Assembly (NCBI GenBank): GCA_019748195.1
Contig: JAIEPW010000018.1
Coordinates: 132,204 to 183,861, forward strand
DNA from: Bryobacteraceae bacterium
GTDB lineage: Bacteria; Acidobacteriota; Terriglobia; Bryobacterales; Bryobacteraceae
Length of the DNA: 51,658 bases
Direction: 5' to 3'
Under the pieces are notes generated by a model that did not search any database, had not been told where the DNA came from, and worked only from the letters and a program-made list of their open reading frames with translations. Positions within the stretch are counted from its first letter, which is position 1, and every line of letters starts with the position of its first letter. This document shows, in pieces, positions 8,705 to 17,319 of this stretch. Position numbers and translations under genes: made by a program.

Positions 8705-9673
8705 TCAGGACTCCAGGCGAAGGTGGCTGAACTCGCCGACTACCTGGAAATTCGTGCGGACGGCGTCGATGCGTTCCCCGCGCTGCTCGATATCGGATTC
8801 CAGGCTCGCTCCGAGGTGTTCGGACATCGCCAGATACTCTACCCGTGCGGGATTCAGCCCCATGATGCGGCAGCAGGTGGAATCCACCGCGCGCAGATCC
8901 GAACCCATCACCAGCACTCCGGCATGCTTGGGAGTGCCTTGGATGGGGCCGTTCCCTTCCATGCCCACGATCCCGTCCACAATGGCGAAGCTACGGGCGA
9001 AGATCCGGTTCAGCTCCACGATGGAGCGGGGGATGCCGATGTGGTGCAGCTTATTTTTGGGCCAGCCGTAAACACAGCCCGGGACCAGGCCGAAATAGTT
9101 CTTCATGCTCAGGGTGGCGCCCGCCCAGTGGTGCGTCTTCATCTTGGCGACGGAAACAATCAAATCCGCGCGCAATGCGGTGTTGGGAAGCCAGATTTCG
9201 TCTTCGTCCGCGAAGCCCTGCACGGCGCTGACGTCGTCGCGATTCAGGTCGGTGAAGCGGGCGTCAAACCTGGGGATCTCGCGGCGGTAACGGGTGAGTT
9301 CGGCCAGGTCCCAGGTGTCGCGGCGATGGCCCGGTCCCTCGCCGATGGTGACCTCCGCGGCGCCGAGCTTCTCGAACACTTCGAGAGCTGCCGCCAGAAC
9401 GGATACGTCGGTATTGATGGCGGTGGAACGGTCGAACTCCACCATGTTGGGCTTCAGCAGGATGCGTTTTCCGCGAACATCCAGTCCGCAGGCCTGGACG
9501 CCCTCCAGGATCTTCGCGGCGAGTTCAACCGAATAAGACGAAGCCTTGACGATAGCCACCGGCGAGTTGGCGCGCGGGGTTGGGCGCCGCTCGGCGAGCT
9601 TTTCGTAACCGGCGGTTCCGGCGAGTGCGCCCGCGCCCGCCACCAGCATCCAATCGCGGCGCTTCCATTTCAT
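8705..9673 (-). CDS. DUF362 domain protein with Tat-like leader
   Basis: A 322-aa protein starting at the ATG at 9673. The N-terminus KRRDWMLVAGAGALAG has a twin-arginine pair followed by a hydrophobic run, suggesting Tat export or anchoring. The rest matches DUF362: LLKPNMV near residue 74, the GEGPGHRRDTWDL block, SVAKMKTHHWAGATLSMKNYFG, and DGIVGMEGNGP. The function of DUF362 proteins is largely unknown; some carry ferredoxin domains, which are absent here. Its ATG overlaps the stop of the upstream cyclase-like gene by 4 bp (ATGA), so the pair is coupled. It converges on the receptor gene with 31 bp between the stops. Confidence 0.9.
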   Translation of the reverse strand: MKWKRRDWMLVAGAGALAGTAGYEKLAERRPTPRANSPVAIVKASSYSVELAAKILEGVQACGLDVRGKRILLKPNMVEFDRSTAINTDVSVLAAALEVFEKLGAAEVTIGEGPGHRRDTWDLAELTRYRREIPRFDARFTDLNRDDVSAVQGFADEDEIWLPNTALRADLIVSVAKMKTHHWAGATLSMKNYFGLVPGCVYGWPKNKLHHIGIPRSIVELNRIFARSFAIVDGIVGMEGNGPIQGTPKHAGVLVMGSDLRAVDSTCCRIMGLNPARVEYLAMSEHLGASLESDIEQRGERIDAVRTNFQVVGEFSHLRLES

Positions 9674-10542
9674 GCGGCTTTCAGGACCTCCGGCTTTGTG
9701 AGCGCAATCGCTTCGAGGGCGGTCACCAGGATGTCTCCTCCCGCCGGCAGTTCCGGCGCAATCGCCGCTTGGGATTCCACGCCCCAATTGCGCAGCGCGA
9801 TGGTGAGCCAGGCGGCGGCCATGCGGGAGCGCTCCTTGTAGCCGCGGGCAAAGTCCAAGGCCGGCTGCATCGCGGCCCGGTTGTGTCCCTGCAATCCGAG
9901 CAGCGCAAGAGCGGTGGTTTCGGGATAGGAAGGCAAGTCGATCTTCAGCGCCCTGGGTCCGCCGTAGTTCCAGCCTCCGTCGCTGCAGCGAACGTCCAGC
10001 AGTTGCTTTTCTCCCGTTTCGATACGGGATCGCAAGGCCTGCGACGGGACTTTCGCCGCGGCGCGTTTCAGCGCGATCAGCGCGTGCGCCGTCGGCTCCA
10101 CCCAACTGGTGGTGCCGCGCAGCCAGGGCCAGCCGGTGAGATCCACGTTGCGACCCAGGTCAACCAGGCCGGTTCGCGCCGCCAGGCGGTTGCGCCAGGC
10201 GTTTTCCTCGCCACGCGTCCCCAGCAGCCATTCCACGCCGCGCGCGAATGGCTCACCCGTTTCCCCCCGGGCGCAAGCCCAGGCGACGGCCAGCGCGGTG
10301 GTCCAGTTGGACGTATGGACGGTGGCGTTGGGACGCCACCCCGAATCGGGATTCCGCCAGGCGCGAATGCAGTTCCAGGCGCGAGCCTCCTCGGGACCAC
10401 CCAACGCCAGCGCCGCGTAATAGGTCGGCTCCAGCCAGGACCGCTTTCCGGGGAAGTAGCCCCAGCCGCCGTCGGCGTTCTGCGTGTCGCGCAGAAACTG
10501 CAAGCGCCGGGCCAGGGCGTTTGTCTCCATCACCGCTATCAT
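9670..10542 (-). CDS. Prenyltransferase/squalene-oxidase-repeat protein
   Basis: About 290 aa of alpha-helical repeats of the squalene-hopene cyclase/prenyltransferase type: ADGGWGYFPG near the start, NPDSGWRPN, TGWPW with SWVEPTAHALIAL, and CSDGGWNYGGP. At about 290 residues it is much shorter than a hopene cyclase (about 630), and the DxDD catalytic motif is not visible, so it is probably not a cyclase. The start is uncertain: ATG at 10542 or 10530, with TTG at 10548. It is translationally coupled to the DUF362 gene, a link that suggests a shared but unknown role. Confidence 0.85.
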   Translation of the reverse strand: MIAVMETNALARRLQFLRDTQNADGGWGYFPGKRSWLEPTYYAALALGGPEEARAWNCIRAWRNPDSGWRPNATVHTSNWTTALAVAWACARGETGEPFARGVEWLLGTRGEENAWRNRLAARTGLVDLGRNVDLTGWPWLRGTTSWVEPTAHALIALKRAAAKVPSQALRSRIETGEKQLLDVRCSDGGWNYGGPRALKIDLPSYPETTALALLGLQGHNRAAMQPALDFARGYKERSRMAAAWLTIALRNWGVESQAAIAPELPAGGDILVTALEAIALTKPEVLKAA

Positions 10543-10585
10543 CGGCAAAACGGCTAAGTTTCTTTATTTGCAGCGAAGCGGCCGG

Positions 10586-11284
10586 CTAGTATTCTTCACG
10601 GCGGATGATTTCGTAACACTCACACACGGCGGATTCCAACTCCTGGCGGTTGGTGACGGTCACCCGGCCATGATCGTAGGTGATGGCTCCGCGGGATTGC
10701 AGATTCAAGGCAGTGTGGGTGATGGTGGCACGGCGTACGCCCAGCATCCGAGCCAGCGACTCGTGCGTGAGGTAAAACGAATTGCCGTCCAGCCGGTCCA
10801 TATAGCCCAACAGCCAGCGAGCTACCTGTTGATCGGTGGTATGCACCGCGCGGCAGTAGGCCGCTTGCGCCAGCGTCCGGATCAGCTGCCGAACGTAGGA
10901 GTTCAACGGCGCCGAACAGGGCGCGGACGACCCCAGCACCCGTTCCAGGCCGGTGAGTTGTAGAGAGTAGATCGTACCCGGGTGCTGAACGCGGGCTCGC
11001 AATGGCGATCGGGGCTGGCCCAGGTATGCCGCCACTCCGGCAAAGCCTTCACGTCCCACCATGGCCACTTCCACCTCGCGGCCATCGAGACCGGTGGCTA
11101 GAAGAGAGATAATTGCGCTCGCGGGGAAGAAAAGGCAATCCACGTGATCGTCGATCTCGAAAAGCACATCCGGATAGGAGAAGACCACCGGCTGAACGCT
11201 CGCCCGCACCTGCTCGCCATGCGCCTCCACGAGTGCGGCAAGAGCTCTGTTTCTCTCAGGCGGGGGCACGGCCACGGCAAACAC
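10586..11284 (-). CDS. Crp/Fnr family transcriptional regulator
   Basis: A 232-aa protein with an N-terminal cyclic-nucleotide-binding-like beta-barrel (about residues 30-120, FPASAIISLLATGLDGREVEVAMVGREGF) and a C-terminal winged helix-turn-helix (about 160-225, LTHESLARMLGVRRATITHTALNLQSRG). No FNR-type cysteine cluster is seen, so it is not an oxygen sensor of that kind, and the ligand is unknown. The start is GTG with a GGAGGG stretch about 12 bp upstream. It is divergent from the receiver-PAS-kinase gene. The intergenic region holds a long perfect inverted repeat, a natural candidate for its operator. Confidence 0.93.
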   Translation of the reverse strand: MFAVAVPPPERNRALAALVEAHGEQVRASVQPVVFSYPDVLFEIDDHVDCLFFPASAIISLLATGLDGREVEVAMVGREGFAGVAAYLGQPRSPLRARVQHPGTIYSLQLTGLERVLGSSAPCSAPLNSYVRQLIRTLAQAAYCRAVHTTDQQVARWLLGYMDRLDGNSFYLTHESLARMLGVRRATITHTALNLQSRGAITYDHGRVTVTNRQELESAVCECYEIIRREEY

Positions 11285-11349
11285 CGATGTATCGTCCCTC
11301 CATAGCTAAAGCGTAACCGTAAGTTCCGCGTGCTAGATCCCTCGGTTTA

Positions 11350-11382
11350 GTACGGCTTCGTACACCTTGTACGAAGCCGTAC
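11350..11382. repeat. Perfect 15-bp inverted repeat, likely operator
   Basis: The arm GTACGGCTTCGTACA (11350-11364) and its exact reverse complement (11368-11382) are separated by CCT. There is no T tract after it, and it lies between two divergent starts, so it is better read as a regulator-binding site than a terminator. It overlaps the -35 region of the candidate promoter for the hybrid kinase. Confidence 0.7.
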
Positions 11383-11397
11383 CAACTGTGCTACAGT
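11367..11397 (+). promoter_or_regulatory. Extended -10 promoter of the receiver-PAS-kinase gene
   Basis: TACAGT (11392-11397) is preceded by TG with one base between, an extended -10 element. TTGTAC at 11367-11372 could serve as -35, with a long 19-bp spacer. The inverted repeat covers the -35 part, which suggests repression or activation at this point. Confidence 0.4.
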
Positions 11398-11425
11398 TCC
11401 ATCCAGTACGCCGGGGAGCAGCTTG

Positions 11426-12982
11426 ATGCCGGTGCTTTTGCATGTCGACGATAACGACTCAATTCGATACGCGCGGTCCCGCACGTTAAAGTCCGCTGGT
11501 TACACTGTCGTTGATCTGGAAACGGGCGAGGAGGCGCTTGAAGTCGCGACGGCTTCCGCACCGGACGGCATCCTGCTCGATGTTCGCCTGCCCGGAATGG
11601 ATGGTTTTGCGACAGCGCGGACGCTTCGTCAGAATCCCCGATTGGTGGATGCGGCGATCGTCCTGATCACCTCGGGCGCCGTAACGGAAATCAGCGAGAT
11701 CGCGGCGAACGAAGAAACCATCGATGGGTTTCTGGTGGAACCGGTGCCGCCGCAACTGCTGGCCATCACCATGGCGGCGGCGTTAAACCGTAAGCGAACG
11801 CAACGCGAGTTGCGCATCGCTACCGCCGGGCTGGAAAAGCAGTTGGAGGAAACCCGCCGGGCAGCCGAGCAGAACGAGCGGTATCGCCGCACGCTGGAAG
11901 CTCTGATGGAGTACGTTCCCGAGGGGATCACGATCGCGGAACTGCCGGAGCTGGCGATCACCTGGGTGAGCAAGCACGGCATCGAGTTGACAGGGCGTCC
12001 GGCAGAGCTGCTCCATAATCTGCCGGGTCACCAGCACGCGCAGACTTGGGGCATTTTCCATGCGGACGGAACCACGCCGGCTGAAAACGAGGAATTGCCT
12101 CTGACGCGCGCGGCGACTCGCGGGGAGGTGGTGGAGGGTGAAGAATGGATCCTGCGGCGACCGGACGGATCGCGGATCTGCTGCCTGTGCAACGCCGGAC
12201 CGGTTCGCGACTGGTCCGGAGCGATCACCGGCGGTGTGATCGCGTGGCGCGACATCACCGACCGGAAGCGGAGAGAGCGCGCCCTACAGCAAAGCAATGA
12301 GGAACTGCAGCAATTCGTGTTCTCGGTTTCGCACGATCTTCAGGAGCCGCTGCGGACGGTAACTGCTTTTGGCGAGCTGCTGCGGCGCCGGCACCTGGAA
12401 TCCCTGGGGGGTGAGGGCGATTTCCTGATCCAGGAGATGTGCGGGGCCGCCGCTCGCATGCAGCACCTGATCCGCGACCTGCTGGCCTTTTCTCAGGTCC
12501 TTCCGGAAAGCGGACGCCCCGTACAGGAGGTCAACCTGAATCAGGTGGCCGGCGAGACGATTGCCAATCTGAAAGCGGCAATCGGAGAATCCGGCGCGGA
12601 CATCGAACTGGAAAACCTGCCCGTCGTGCGCGGCGATCAGCATCGGCTGGCTCAGTTGCTGCAGAATCTTCTGGCCAATGCGATCAAGTACGCGCGGGAC
12701 GGAGTGCAGCCGCGAATCCGCTTGACCGCCGTCAGCGGCCCGTCGAAGTGGACGATCTGCATTCAGGACAACGGCCCCGGCATCCCGCCGGAGCACGCGG
12801 AGCGGGTTTTTCAGCCATTTACGCGCCTGCATGGAAGAGACGTTTCCGGCACTGGGCTGGGACTGGCGATCGCGAGACGTATCGTGGAAGGCCACGGGGG
12901 CAGAATCTGGGTGGAGCCGTCGCCGCAGGGCGGCGCCCGATTCTGCTTCACGCTGCCGGTTTCACGGTTCGCGGGGGACTAG
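11426..12982 (+). CDS. Receiver-PAS-histidine kinase hybrid
   Basis: A 518-aa cytoplasmic protein. Domain order: receiver (1-120; DD at 8-9, phosphoacceptor D52, S83), a coiled coil (~125-155), PAS/PAC (~155-285, with GVIAWRDITDRKRRE at its end), HisKA with the H-box SVSHDLQEPL (H303), and HATPase (NLLANAIKYARD, DNGPGIP, GTGLGLAIARRIVEGHGG). The conserved receiver lysine is replaced by glutamate (LVEPV, E105). ATG at 11426 has GGGGAG 7 bp upstream and is preferred over TTG at 11423. It is divergent from the Crp/Fnr gene, and its stop codon directly abuts that of the convergent gene at 12983. It has no membrane segment, so the signal is probably cytoplasmic or comes via the receiver. Confidence 0.94.
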   Translation: MPVLLHVDDNDSIRYARSRTLKSAGYTVVDLETGEEALEVATASAPDGILLDVRLPGMDGFATARTLRQNPRLVDAAIVLITSGAVTEISEIAANEETIDGFLVEPVPPQLLAITMAAALNRKRTQRELRIATAGLEKQLEETRRAAEQNERYRRTLEALMEYVPEGITIAELPELAITWVSKHGIELTGRPAELLHNLPGHQHAQTWGIFHADGTTPAENEELPLTRAATRGEVVEGEEWILRRPDGSRICCLCNAGPVRDWSGAITGGVIAWRDITDRKRRERALQQSNEELQQFVFSVSHDLQEPLRTVTAFGELLRRRHLESLGGEGDFLIQEMCGAAARMQHLIRDLLAFSQVLPESGRPVQEVNLNQVAGETIANLKAAIGESGADIELENLPVVRGDQHRLAQLLQNLLANAIKYARDGVQPRIRLTAVSGPSKWTICIQDNGPGIPPEHAERVFQPFTRLHGRDVSGTGLGLAIARRIVEGHGGRIWVEPSPQGGARFCFTLPVSRFAGD

Positions 12983-14278
12983 CTATTCGTCGCTTTCGGC
13001 GATTAACGATGCGGCGTGTTCCGCATCCTGAGCGAGAATCATAAGCTGGCGGAACTTCCCGGTGATCCCGCCGAACTCCGGAAGATCGGCGGGCGCGGGG
13101 TTCAGAACGCTGTTCCGAACGCGTACGCGCTTGCCGTCGCTGCCGCGAACAATCGTACCGGTCGAGAGATCCATCTGGTAGGAGTCAAGGTCGCCCCGAA
13201 CGAAGGCGGTTTCGCCGGAGATCTCAATGCGTCCCGAAAACTCCGGCGGCATCATCATCGCCCCGGGCGACAGGACGGAGCTCAGCGCCCGGCCGACGAG
13301 CGAATGAAACCCCGGCGCCGCCACTGGCGGCTTTACCGTGGGATCGGGATGGCCCAGAGCTTCGGCGGCGGCGCGGATGACCTTCTGGCCGTTGGCTTTC
13401 GGCGTAAACTCCACGCGAGCGATCTCCCGCGCCTTCTCGAGCAGTCGCGGATCGCGGTTAGCCTCAATCAGCCAGAGAAGCGAGCGCAGGATGAAGCTGC
13501 CCTCACGCGACAGTTTCTGTTTCACGCCCGGTTGTAGAACCTGAAACCAGCCCAGCAAGCGGTCCCGGAATGAGTCGGGGCCGATCCCGGCCGCGATGGC
13601 GGAGGCGCGCTCCACCCACTTCCCGGCGGGGCGGCCGCTTTCGTCGCCGTGGATGCTGTAGAGCAGGCGGCGCCAGCTCTCGCGCTCGGCGCCCTGCATG
13701 GCTCGATAGTCGGCGCGAACCTGCTCGCTCCAGCAGCGTTTCCGGTCGATTTCGTTCCATTCGTCGCGCCAGGCGAGCATGTCCAGCCGGGACCGGAACA
13801 ATTGCAGGCTCACCTGGTTAACGGCATAATCGAGGTCGTAAACGCGTTCCCGGAAGCGGCGAATGGCAGCCGCGAGGCCGGGTGTGAGACCGCGCTCCTC
13901 GACGTAAGCCATGACGTGCGGGACTGGCGTATACGGCGCCAGTGCGTCCGCGGCCTCCGCTGTCTCCTGCAGCAGCGCGATCAAGTCGGCCTCCGTCAGG
14001 TCCAGCGACCATTTCTCGATACGTTCGGCCAGGCCCCGCAAAGCGCTGTCGTGCCGGCCGGTGGAATGGTTCTCCTTCAACCACCGCATCCGCTCCAGCA
14101 ACGCCCTCCACGCCAGCAGTTTACGAGGCTTGTTGCGCAGGCCGTTGATCTCCTTCATCGCCGTCTGCCAACCGGCCTCCTCGACGCGGACCAGGTACTG
14201 GTTCAGGGCATGATGTCCTTCCGCAAGCGGGGAGCGGGCATCCAGCAGGTAACCGTCGGGGCAGGGAATCTGATCCAT
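12983..14278 (-). CDS. Uncharacterised 431-aa protein
   Basis: The family is not recognised. The ATG at 14278 (MDQIPCPDGYLLDARSPL) is the most likely start. A longer reading up to 14386 has a low-complexity N-terminus and is less likely. The protein is mostly helical and rich in Trp, Arg and Glu. A C-terminal part (about residues 320-420) looks beta-rich (GRIEISGETAFVRGDLDSYQMDLSTGTIVRG). There is no signal peptide or membrane segment. The segment RSLLWLIEANRDPRLLEKAREIARVEF looks like HEAT-type helices, but this is only a visual impression. It is convergent with the hybrid kinase (stops abut) and divergent from the AraC gene. Confidence 0.75.
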   Translation of the reverse strand: MDQIPCPDGYLLDARSPLAEGHHALNQYLVRVEEAGWQTAMKEINGLRNKPRKLLAWRALLERMRWLKENHSTGRHDSALRGLAERIEKWSLDLTEADLIALLQETAEAADALAPYTPVPHVMAYVEERGLTPGLAAAIRRFRERVYDLDYAVNQVSLQLFRSRLDMLAWRDEWNEIDRKRCWSEQVRADYRAMQGAERESWRRLLYSIHGDESGRPAGKWVERASAIAAGIGPDSFRDRLLGWFQVLQPGVKQKLSREGSFILRSLLWLIEANRDPRLLEKAREIARVEFTPKANGQKVIRAAAEALGHPDPTVKPPVAAPGFHSLVGRALSSVLSPGAMMMPPEFSGRIEISGETAFVRGDLDSYQMDLSTGTIVRGSDGKRVRVRNSVLNPAPADLPEFGGITGKFRQLMILAQDAEHAASLIAESDE

Positions 14279-14531
14279 GGCAAAGCTCCAATTGCGAAAT
14301 CGGCTGCGGTGAGGTCCGGCAATAGCCACCCTTGACTTTCTCAGCGTGCTGGGGCCAACCTGGAAGTCAACAACGCCCTTCGGCAAGGGAGCTGTGTCAG
14401 CTTGCCGCCCGGTTTCGGGTTCCGGAGATGTCCGTCGTCCCTCCGGTCGGGGCCGTTGCTTGCTTCTACCGCCGGCCGCCGCTTTTGGGTACTAGAATGG
14501 GCGACGGGAACTCCGGTTCCGGAATCGACTG

Positions 14532-15434
14532 ATGACGCCGGACCAAAGCGCGGCCGAATATGAACGGCGCATCAATCGCGTCATCGACTATATTGCGGAT
14601 CATCTGGATGAGACGCTGACCCTCGCCCGGCTGGCCCGAGTTGCCTGCTTTTCCGAATTTCACTTCCACAGGCTCTTCCGCATGCAGTTGGGCGAGACCG
14701 TGAATGAGTTCATCGCCCGGATGCGTGTGGAGAAAGCGCTGTTCCTCATGCGCCACTCGCCGCGGCGGACGCTGACGGACATCGCTTTGGAGTGCGGTTT
14801 CAATACGGCGGCCAACTTCACCCGCGTGTTCCGCAAGCGGATGGGCGTGACTCCGCGCGCCTTCGATCTCGACCGCTACTGGCAGGATCGCAAGATTGGG
14901 AAAGACGACGCCATTGCGTCGCTTTACTATTGCCAAAGAACTCCGCAGGGGGATGTTTCCGGGTTCCGGGTGCAGACCCGGCGCCTGCCGGATCTCGAGG
15001 TCGCCTACATACGGGTCTTCCGGTCGTACGAGGAAGGCCGCGTGCCGGCGGCATTCCGGGCGCTGGCGGACTGGGCGGGTCGCCGCCGGTTGCTGACCCC
15101 GGATGCGCGGTGGATCGGGATGTCCAAGGACGACCCGGAGATCGTGCCGCTGGCGAAATGCAGCTATGATGTGTGCCTGACGGTTCCGAAAGGAACGCCG
15201 GCGGAGGGGCGGGTCGAGGTGCGGCGGGTTCCGTCCAGCCTTTATGGCGTGCTGGAAGTTCGGGGCGATCTCGATCTGGCTGACCGCGGCTGGCACCATC
15301 TCTTCAAGACCTGGCTGCCGAGGTCCGGATTTCAGCCGGCGGCGTTGCCGGCGATGGAAGTTTTTCGCCGTTCGCCCCTGGCGGGATGGGAAGAGTTTGA
15401 TGTCGAGGAGTGCTTACCGGTGAAGACACTATGA
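14532..15434 (+). CDS. AraC family regulator with GyrI-like ligand-binding domain
   Basis: A 300-aa protein with an N-terminal pair of AraC helix-turn-helix motifs (about residues 12-115; [21 protein letters not shown] and [29 protein letters not shown]). A C-terminal GyrI-like/BacE effector-binding domain follows (about 140-297; [33 protein letters not shown]). Family knowledge: Rob/SoxS-like proteins with this domain sense small hydrophobic molecules and control efflux or detoxification genes. The stop overlaps the ATG of the next gene by 4 bp (ATGA), which suggests that the VOC protein acts in the same response. Confidence 0.94.
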   Translation: MTPDQSAAEYERRINRVIDYIADHLDETLTLARLARVACFSEFHFHRLFRMQLGETVNEFIARMRVEKALFLMRHSPRRTLTDIALECGFNTAANFTRVFRKRMGVTPRAFDLDRYWQDRKIGKDDAIASLYYCQRTPQGDVSGFRVQTRRLPDLEVAYIRVFRSYEEGRVPAAFRALADWAGRRRLLTPDARWIGMSKDDPEIVPLAKCSYDVCLTVPKGTPAEGRVEVRRVPSSLYGVLEVRGDLDLADRGWHHLFKTWLPRSGFQPAALPAMEVFRRSPLAGWEEFDVEECLPVKTL

Positions 15435-15862
15435 GGACATTGGGTTTGATTCTGGCCATGCTGGCGGGCTACGGCCTGGCGGTAGCGCAACGGGGAGGAA
15501 AAATGGATCTGGGAGTTTTTTCCGTCAGCCTTACGGTGAAGGACATCGCTGCCTCGCGGGCATTTTACGAGAAGCTCGGCTTTGAAGTGATCGAGGGAAA
15601 GCAGGAACAGCGCTGGCTGATTCTGCGAAACGGCCGGGCCATTATCGGCTTATTCCAGGGGATGTTCGATCGGAACGCGTTGACCTTCAATCCCGAAGAC
15701 GTGCGCGCGATTCAGAAGCACCTGAAGGCGCAAGGAGTGAAGCTGCAACTGGAAGCCGATGAGAAGACCACGGGACCAGCGCACGCCACCCTGGTCGACC
15801 CGGACGGCAACCCGATACTCCTGGATCAGCACGAAGAAGAGTTCATGAAGAAATACCGCTAG
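15431..15862 (+). CDS. VOC (glyoxalase/bleomycin-resistance fold) protein
   Basis: 143 aa from the ATG that overlaps the AraC stop. The core from about residue 27 is a VOC domain: [41 protein letters not shown], and [13 protein letters not shown]. The N-terminal [20 protein letters not shown] looks like a signal peptide, which would make this an exported VOC protein. There is an alternative start at 15503 (MDLGVF) with a strong GGGGAGGA ribosome-binding site a few bases before it, giving a plain cytoplasmic VOC protein of 119 aa. Both products are possible. The substrate is unknown. Confidence 0.88.
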   Translation: MRTLGLILAMLAGYGLAVAQRGGKMDLGVFSVSLTVKDIAASRAFYEKLGFEVIEGKQEQRWLILRNGRAIIGLFQGMFDRNALTFNPEDVRAIQKHLKAQGVKLQLEADEKTTGPAHATLVDPDGNPILLDQHEEEFMKKYR

Positions 15863-15883
15863 GGCGCGTTCGCTTGCGGCAGC

Positions 15884-16228
15884 ATGAGCCTGGGCATTCT
15901 GGTACACGGGTCAAATCATCACATCGTGCGGGGTCCCCTGCCCGATGCCGCCGCCGCCCGCGAGCTGGTGAAGCGCTGGGAGTTCGTGCAGGATCTGACG
16001 CGTCCGGCGGTCGTTCCGCCGTTGTGGCGGATCTCCACCCGCGAGTTTCGGGAGAACATCGAATGGGCGGTCGTGCTCGCCAACGGTGAGCCCCACGCGG
16101 CCGCGGTCGAAACCCTGCTTGCTGAACTTGCCTTCAGAGGCGTTCGCGTCCACCACGGGCCCGGTCCGTTCCTGCCTTTGGGACCTGGGTGGGCGGGAGA
16201 GCCATGGCCGAAATCGGCCGTTTCCTGA
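15884..16228 (+). CDS. Small hypothetical protein (114 aa)
   Basis: The family is not recognised. The translation reads like a real soluble protein (MSLGILVHGSNHHIVRG, WRISTREFRENIEWAVVLANG, FRGVRVHHGPGPFLPLGPGW) with a normal residue mix and no signal peptide. It starts 21 bp after the VOC stop on the same strand, so it may share that transcript. No function is proposed. Confidence 0.55.
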   Translation: MSLGILVHGSNHHIVRGPLPDAAAARELVKRWEFVQDLTRPAVVPPLWRISTREFRENIEWAVVLANGEPHAAAVETLLAELAFRGVRVHHGPGPFLPLGPGWAGEPWPKSAVS

Positions 16229-16300
16229 GATTCCCCGCTGCAACCTCACCTCGCCGGTCACATCTATTAGACTCCGATATATATTTGAGGAGAAGCGAAG

Positions 16301-17308
16301 ATGGCCGGAAGCGGAATGTCGATCAGCGCTAACACTAATGTTTTGTTGCAATTGCGGAATCGGAGGAATCAACTGGAATCCCTGGTCCGCAGCGTGGACG
16401 ACCCCCATGACATTCTGCGCGTCCTCCAGCAGGTGGACGCGGTTCTGGACCGGATCAAGACCGGGACCTACGGCGAGTGTTCCGTTTGCCACACATCGAT
16501 CGGCGAGGATCAGCTAGCCGACAATCCTCTTGCCGAATATTGCCTTTGCCATCTCGATGAGGCACAGCAGACGCTGCTCGGTCAGGACCTGAGCGCGGCA
16601 TGGCGGATTCAGGCAGCCCTGTTGCCCTGCCCCGATCTCGCCACCGCCCACTGGGAATCGCATTACCGCTTTCAGCCCCACGGCGCGGTAAGCGGAGATT
16701 ACTGCGATCTGATCCCCCGGGGCGACGATCTTCACTTCGTGGTCGCGGACGTTTCGGGAAAGGGAGTGGCGGCCGCCATCGTGATGTCCCACCTGAGCGC
16801 GACGTTGCGTGCTTTGATTCGCGCCGGCGCGAGCCTGCCGGAGCAGCTTTCCCGCGTCAACGATATCCTGCGCGAAAGCGCGTTCGATTCGCATTACGCC
16901 ACGGTTGTGATCGGCAAACTCGGTCCAGACGGGGAGGCGGAGATGCTGAACGCGGGTCACTGCCCGCCTCTGCTGCTTCAGGAATCGGGCGTTACACCGG
17001 TAGCCGCGTCCGGACCGCCTGTCGGCCTGCTGGACCTCGACGACTCGGCGCACGCGGTGCAGCGTTTCCATGTGCAAAGGGGCGACTCCCTGTTGCTCTA
17101 CACGGATGGCGTGATCGAGGCAATGAACGCTGAAGGCGACGACTTCGGGCTGGATCGCCTGATGCAGGTTTCCGGGCATCTGCGGGGCGCGCCGCCGAAT
17201 CAGGTGGTGTCCGCGGTGCTGGAGCATTTGCGCGCGTTTCTCCGTTCCACCCCACGAAACGACGATTTGACGGCGCTGGCCTTACGCCGGGTCCCACAAC
17301 CGGCTTAA
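16301..17308 (+). CDS. DksA/TraR-type zinc finger fused to PP2C/SpoIIE phosphatase
   Basis: A 335-aa protein. Residues 15-90 contain a helical stretch and a DksA/TraR zinc finger: IKTGTYGEC, with C60 x2 C63 x17 C81 x2 H84, where the usual last cysteine is a histidine. Residues ~105-332 are a SpoIIE/RsbU-type PP2C phosphatase: GDYCDLIPRGDDLHFVVADVSGKGVAAAIVM, LNAGHCPPLLL, YTDGVIEAMNAEGDDFG and RNDDLTALALR retain the metal-binding aspartates. Such phosphatases usually control partner-switching of an anti-sigma-factor antagonist. No STAS or RsbW gene is adjacent. A GAGGAG ribosome-binding site lies 8 bp before the ATG. The fusion could tie stress-phosphatase output to RNA polymerase or redox/zinc, but that is inference. 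Confidence 0.9.
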   Translation: MAGSGMSISANTNVLLQLRNRRNQLESLVRSVDDPHDILRVLQQVDAVLDRIKTGTYGECSVCHTSIGEDQLADNPLAEYCLCHLDEAQQTLLGQDLSAAWRIQAALLPCPDLATAHWESHYRFQPHGAVSGDYCDLIPRGDDLHFVVADVSGKGVAAAIVMSHLSATLRALIRAGASLPEQLSRVNDILRESAFDSHYATVVIGKLGPDGEAEMLNAGHCPPLLLQESGVTPVAASGPPVGLLDLDDSAHAVQRFHVQRGDSLLLYTDGVIEAMNAEGDDFGLDRLMQVSGHLRGAPPNQVVSAVLEHLRAFLRSTPRNDDLTALALRRVPQPA

Positions 17309-17319
17309 GATCGAAGCCA

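Noticed and set aside
8573-9841. 422-codon open frame opposite the DUF362 gene
   Set aside because: Antisense to conserved coding sequence, with low-complexity His/Gly/Ala translation.
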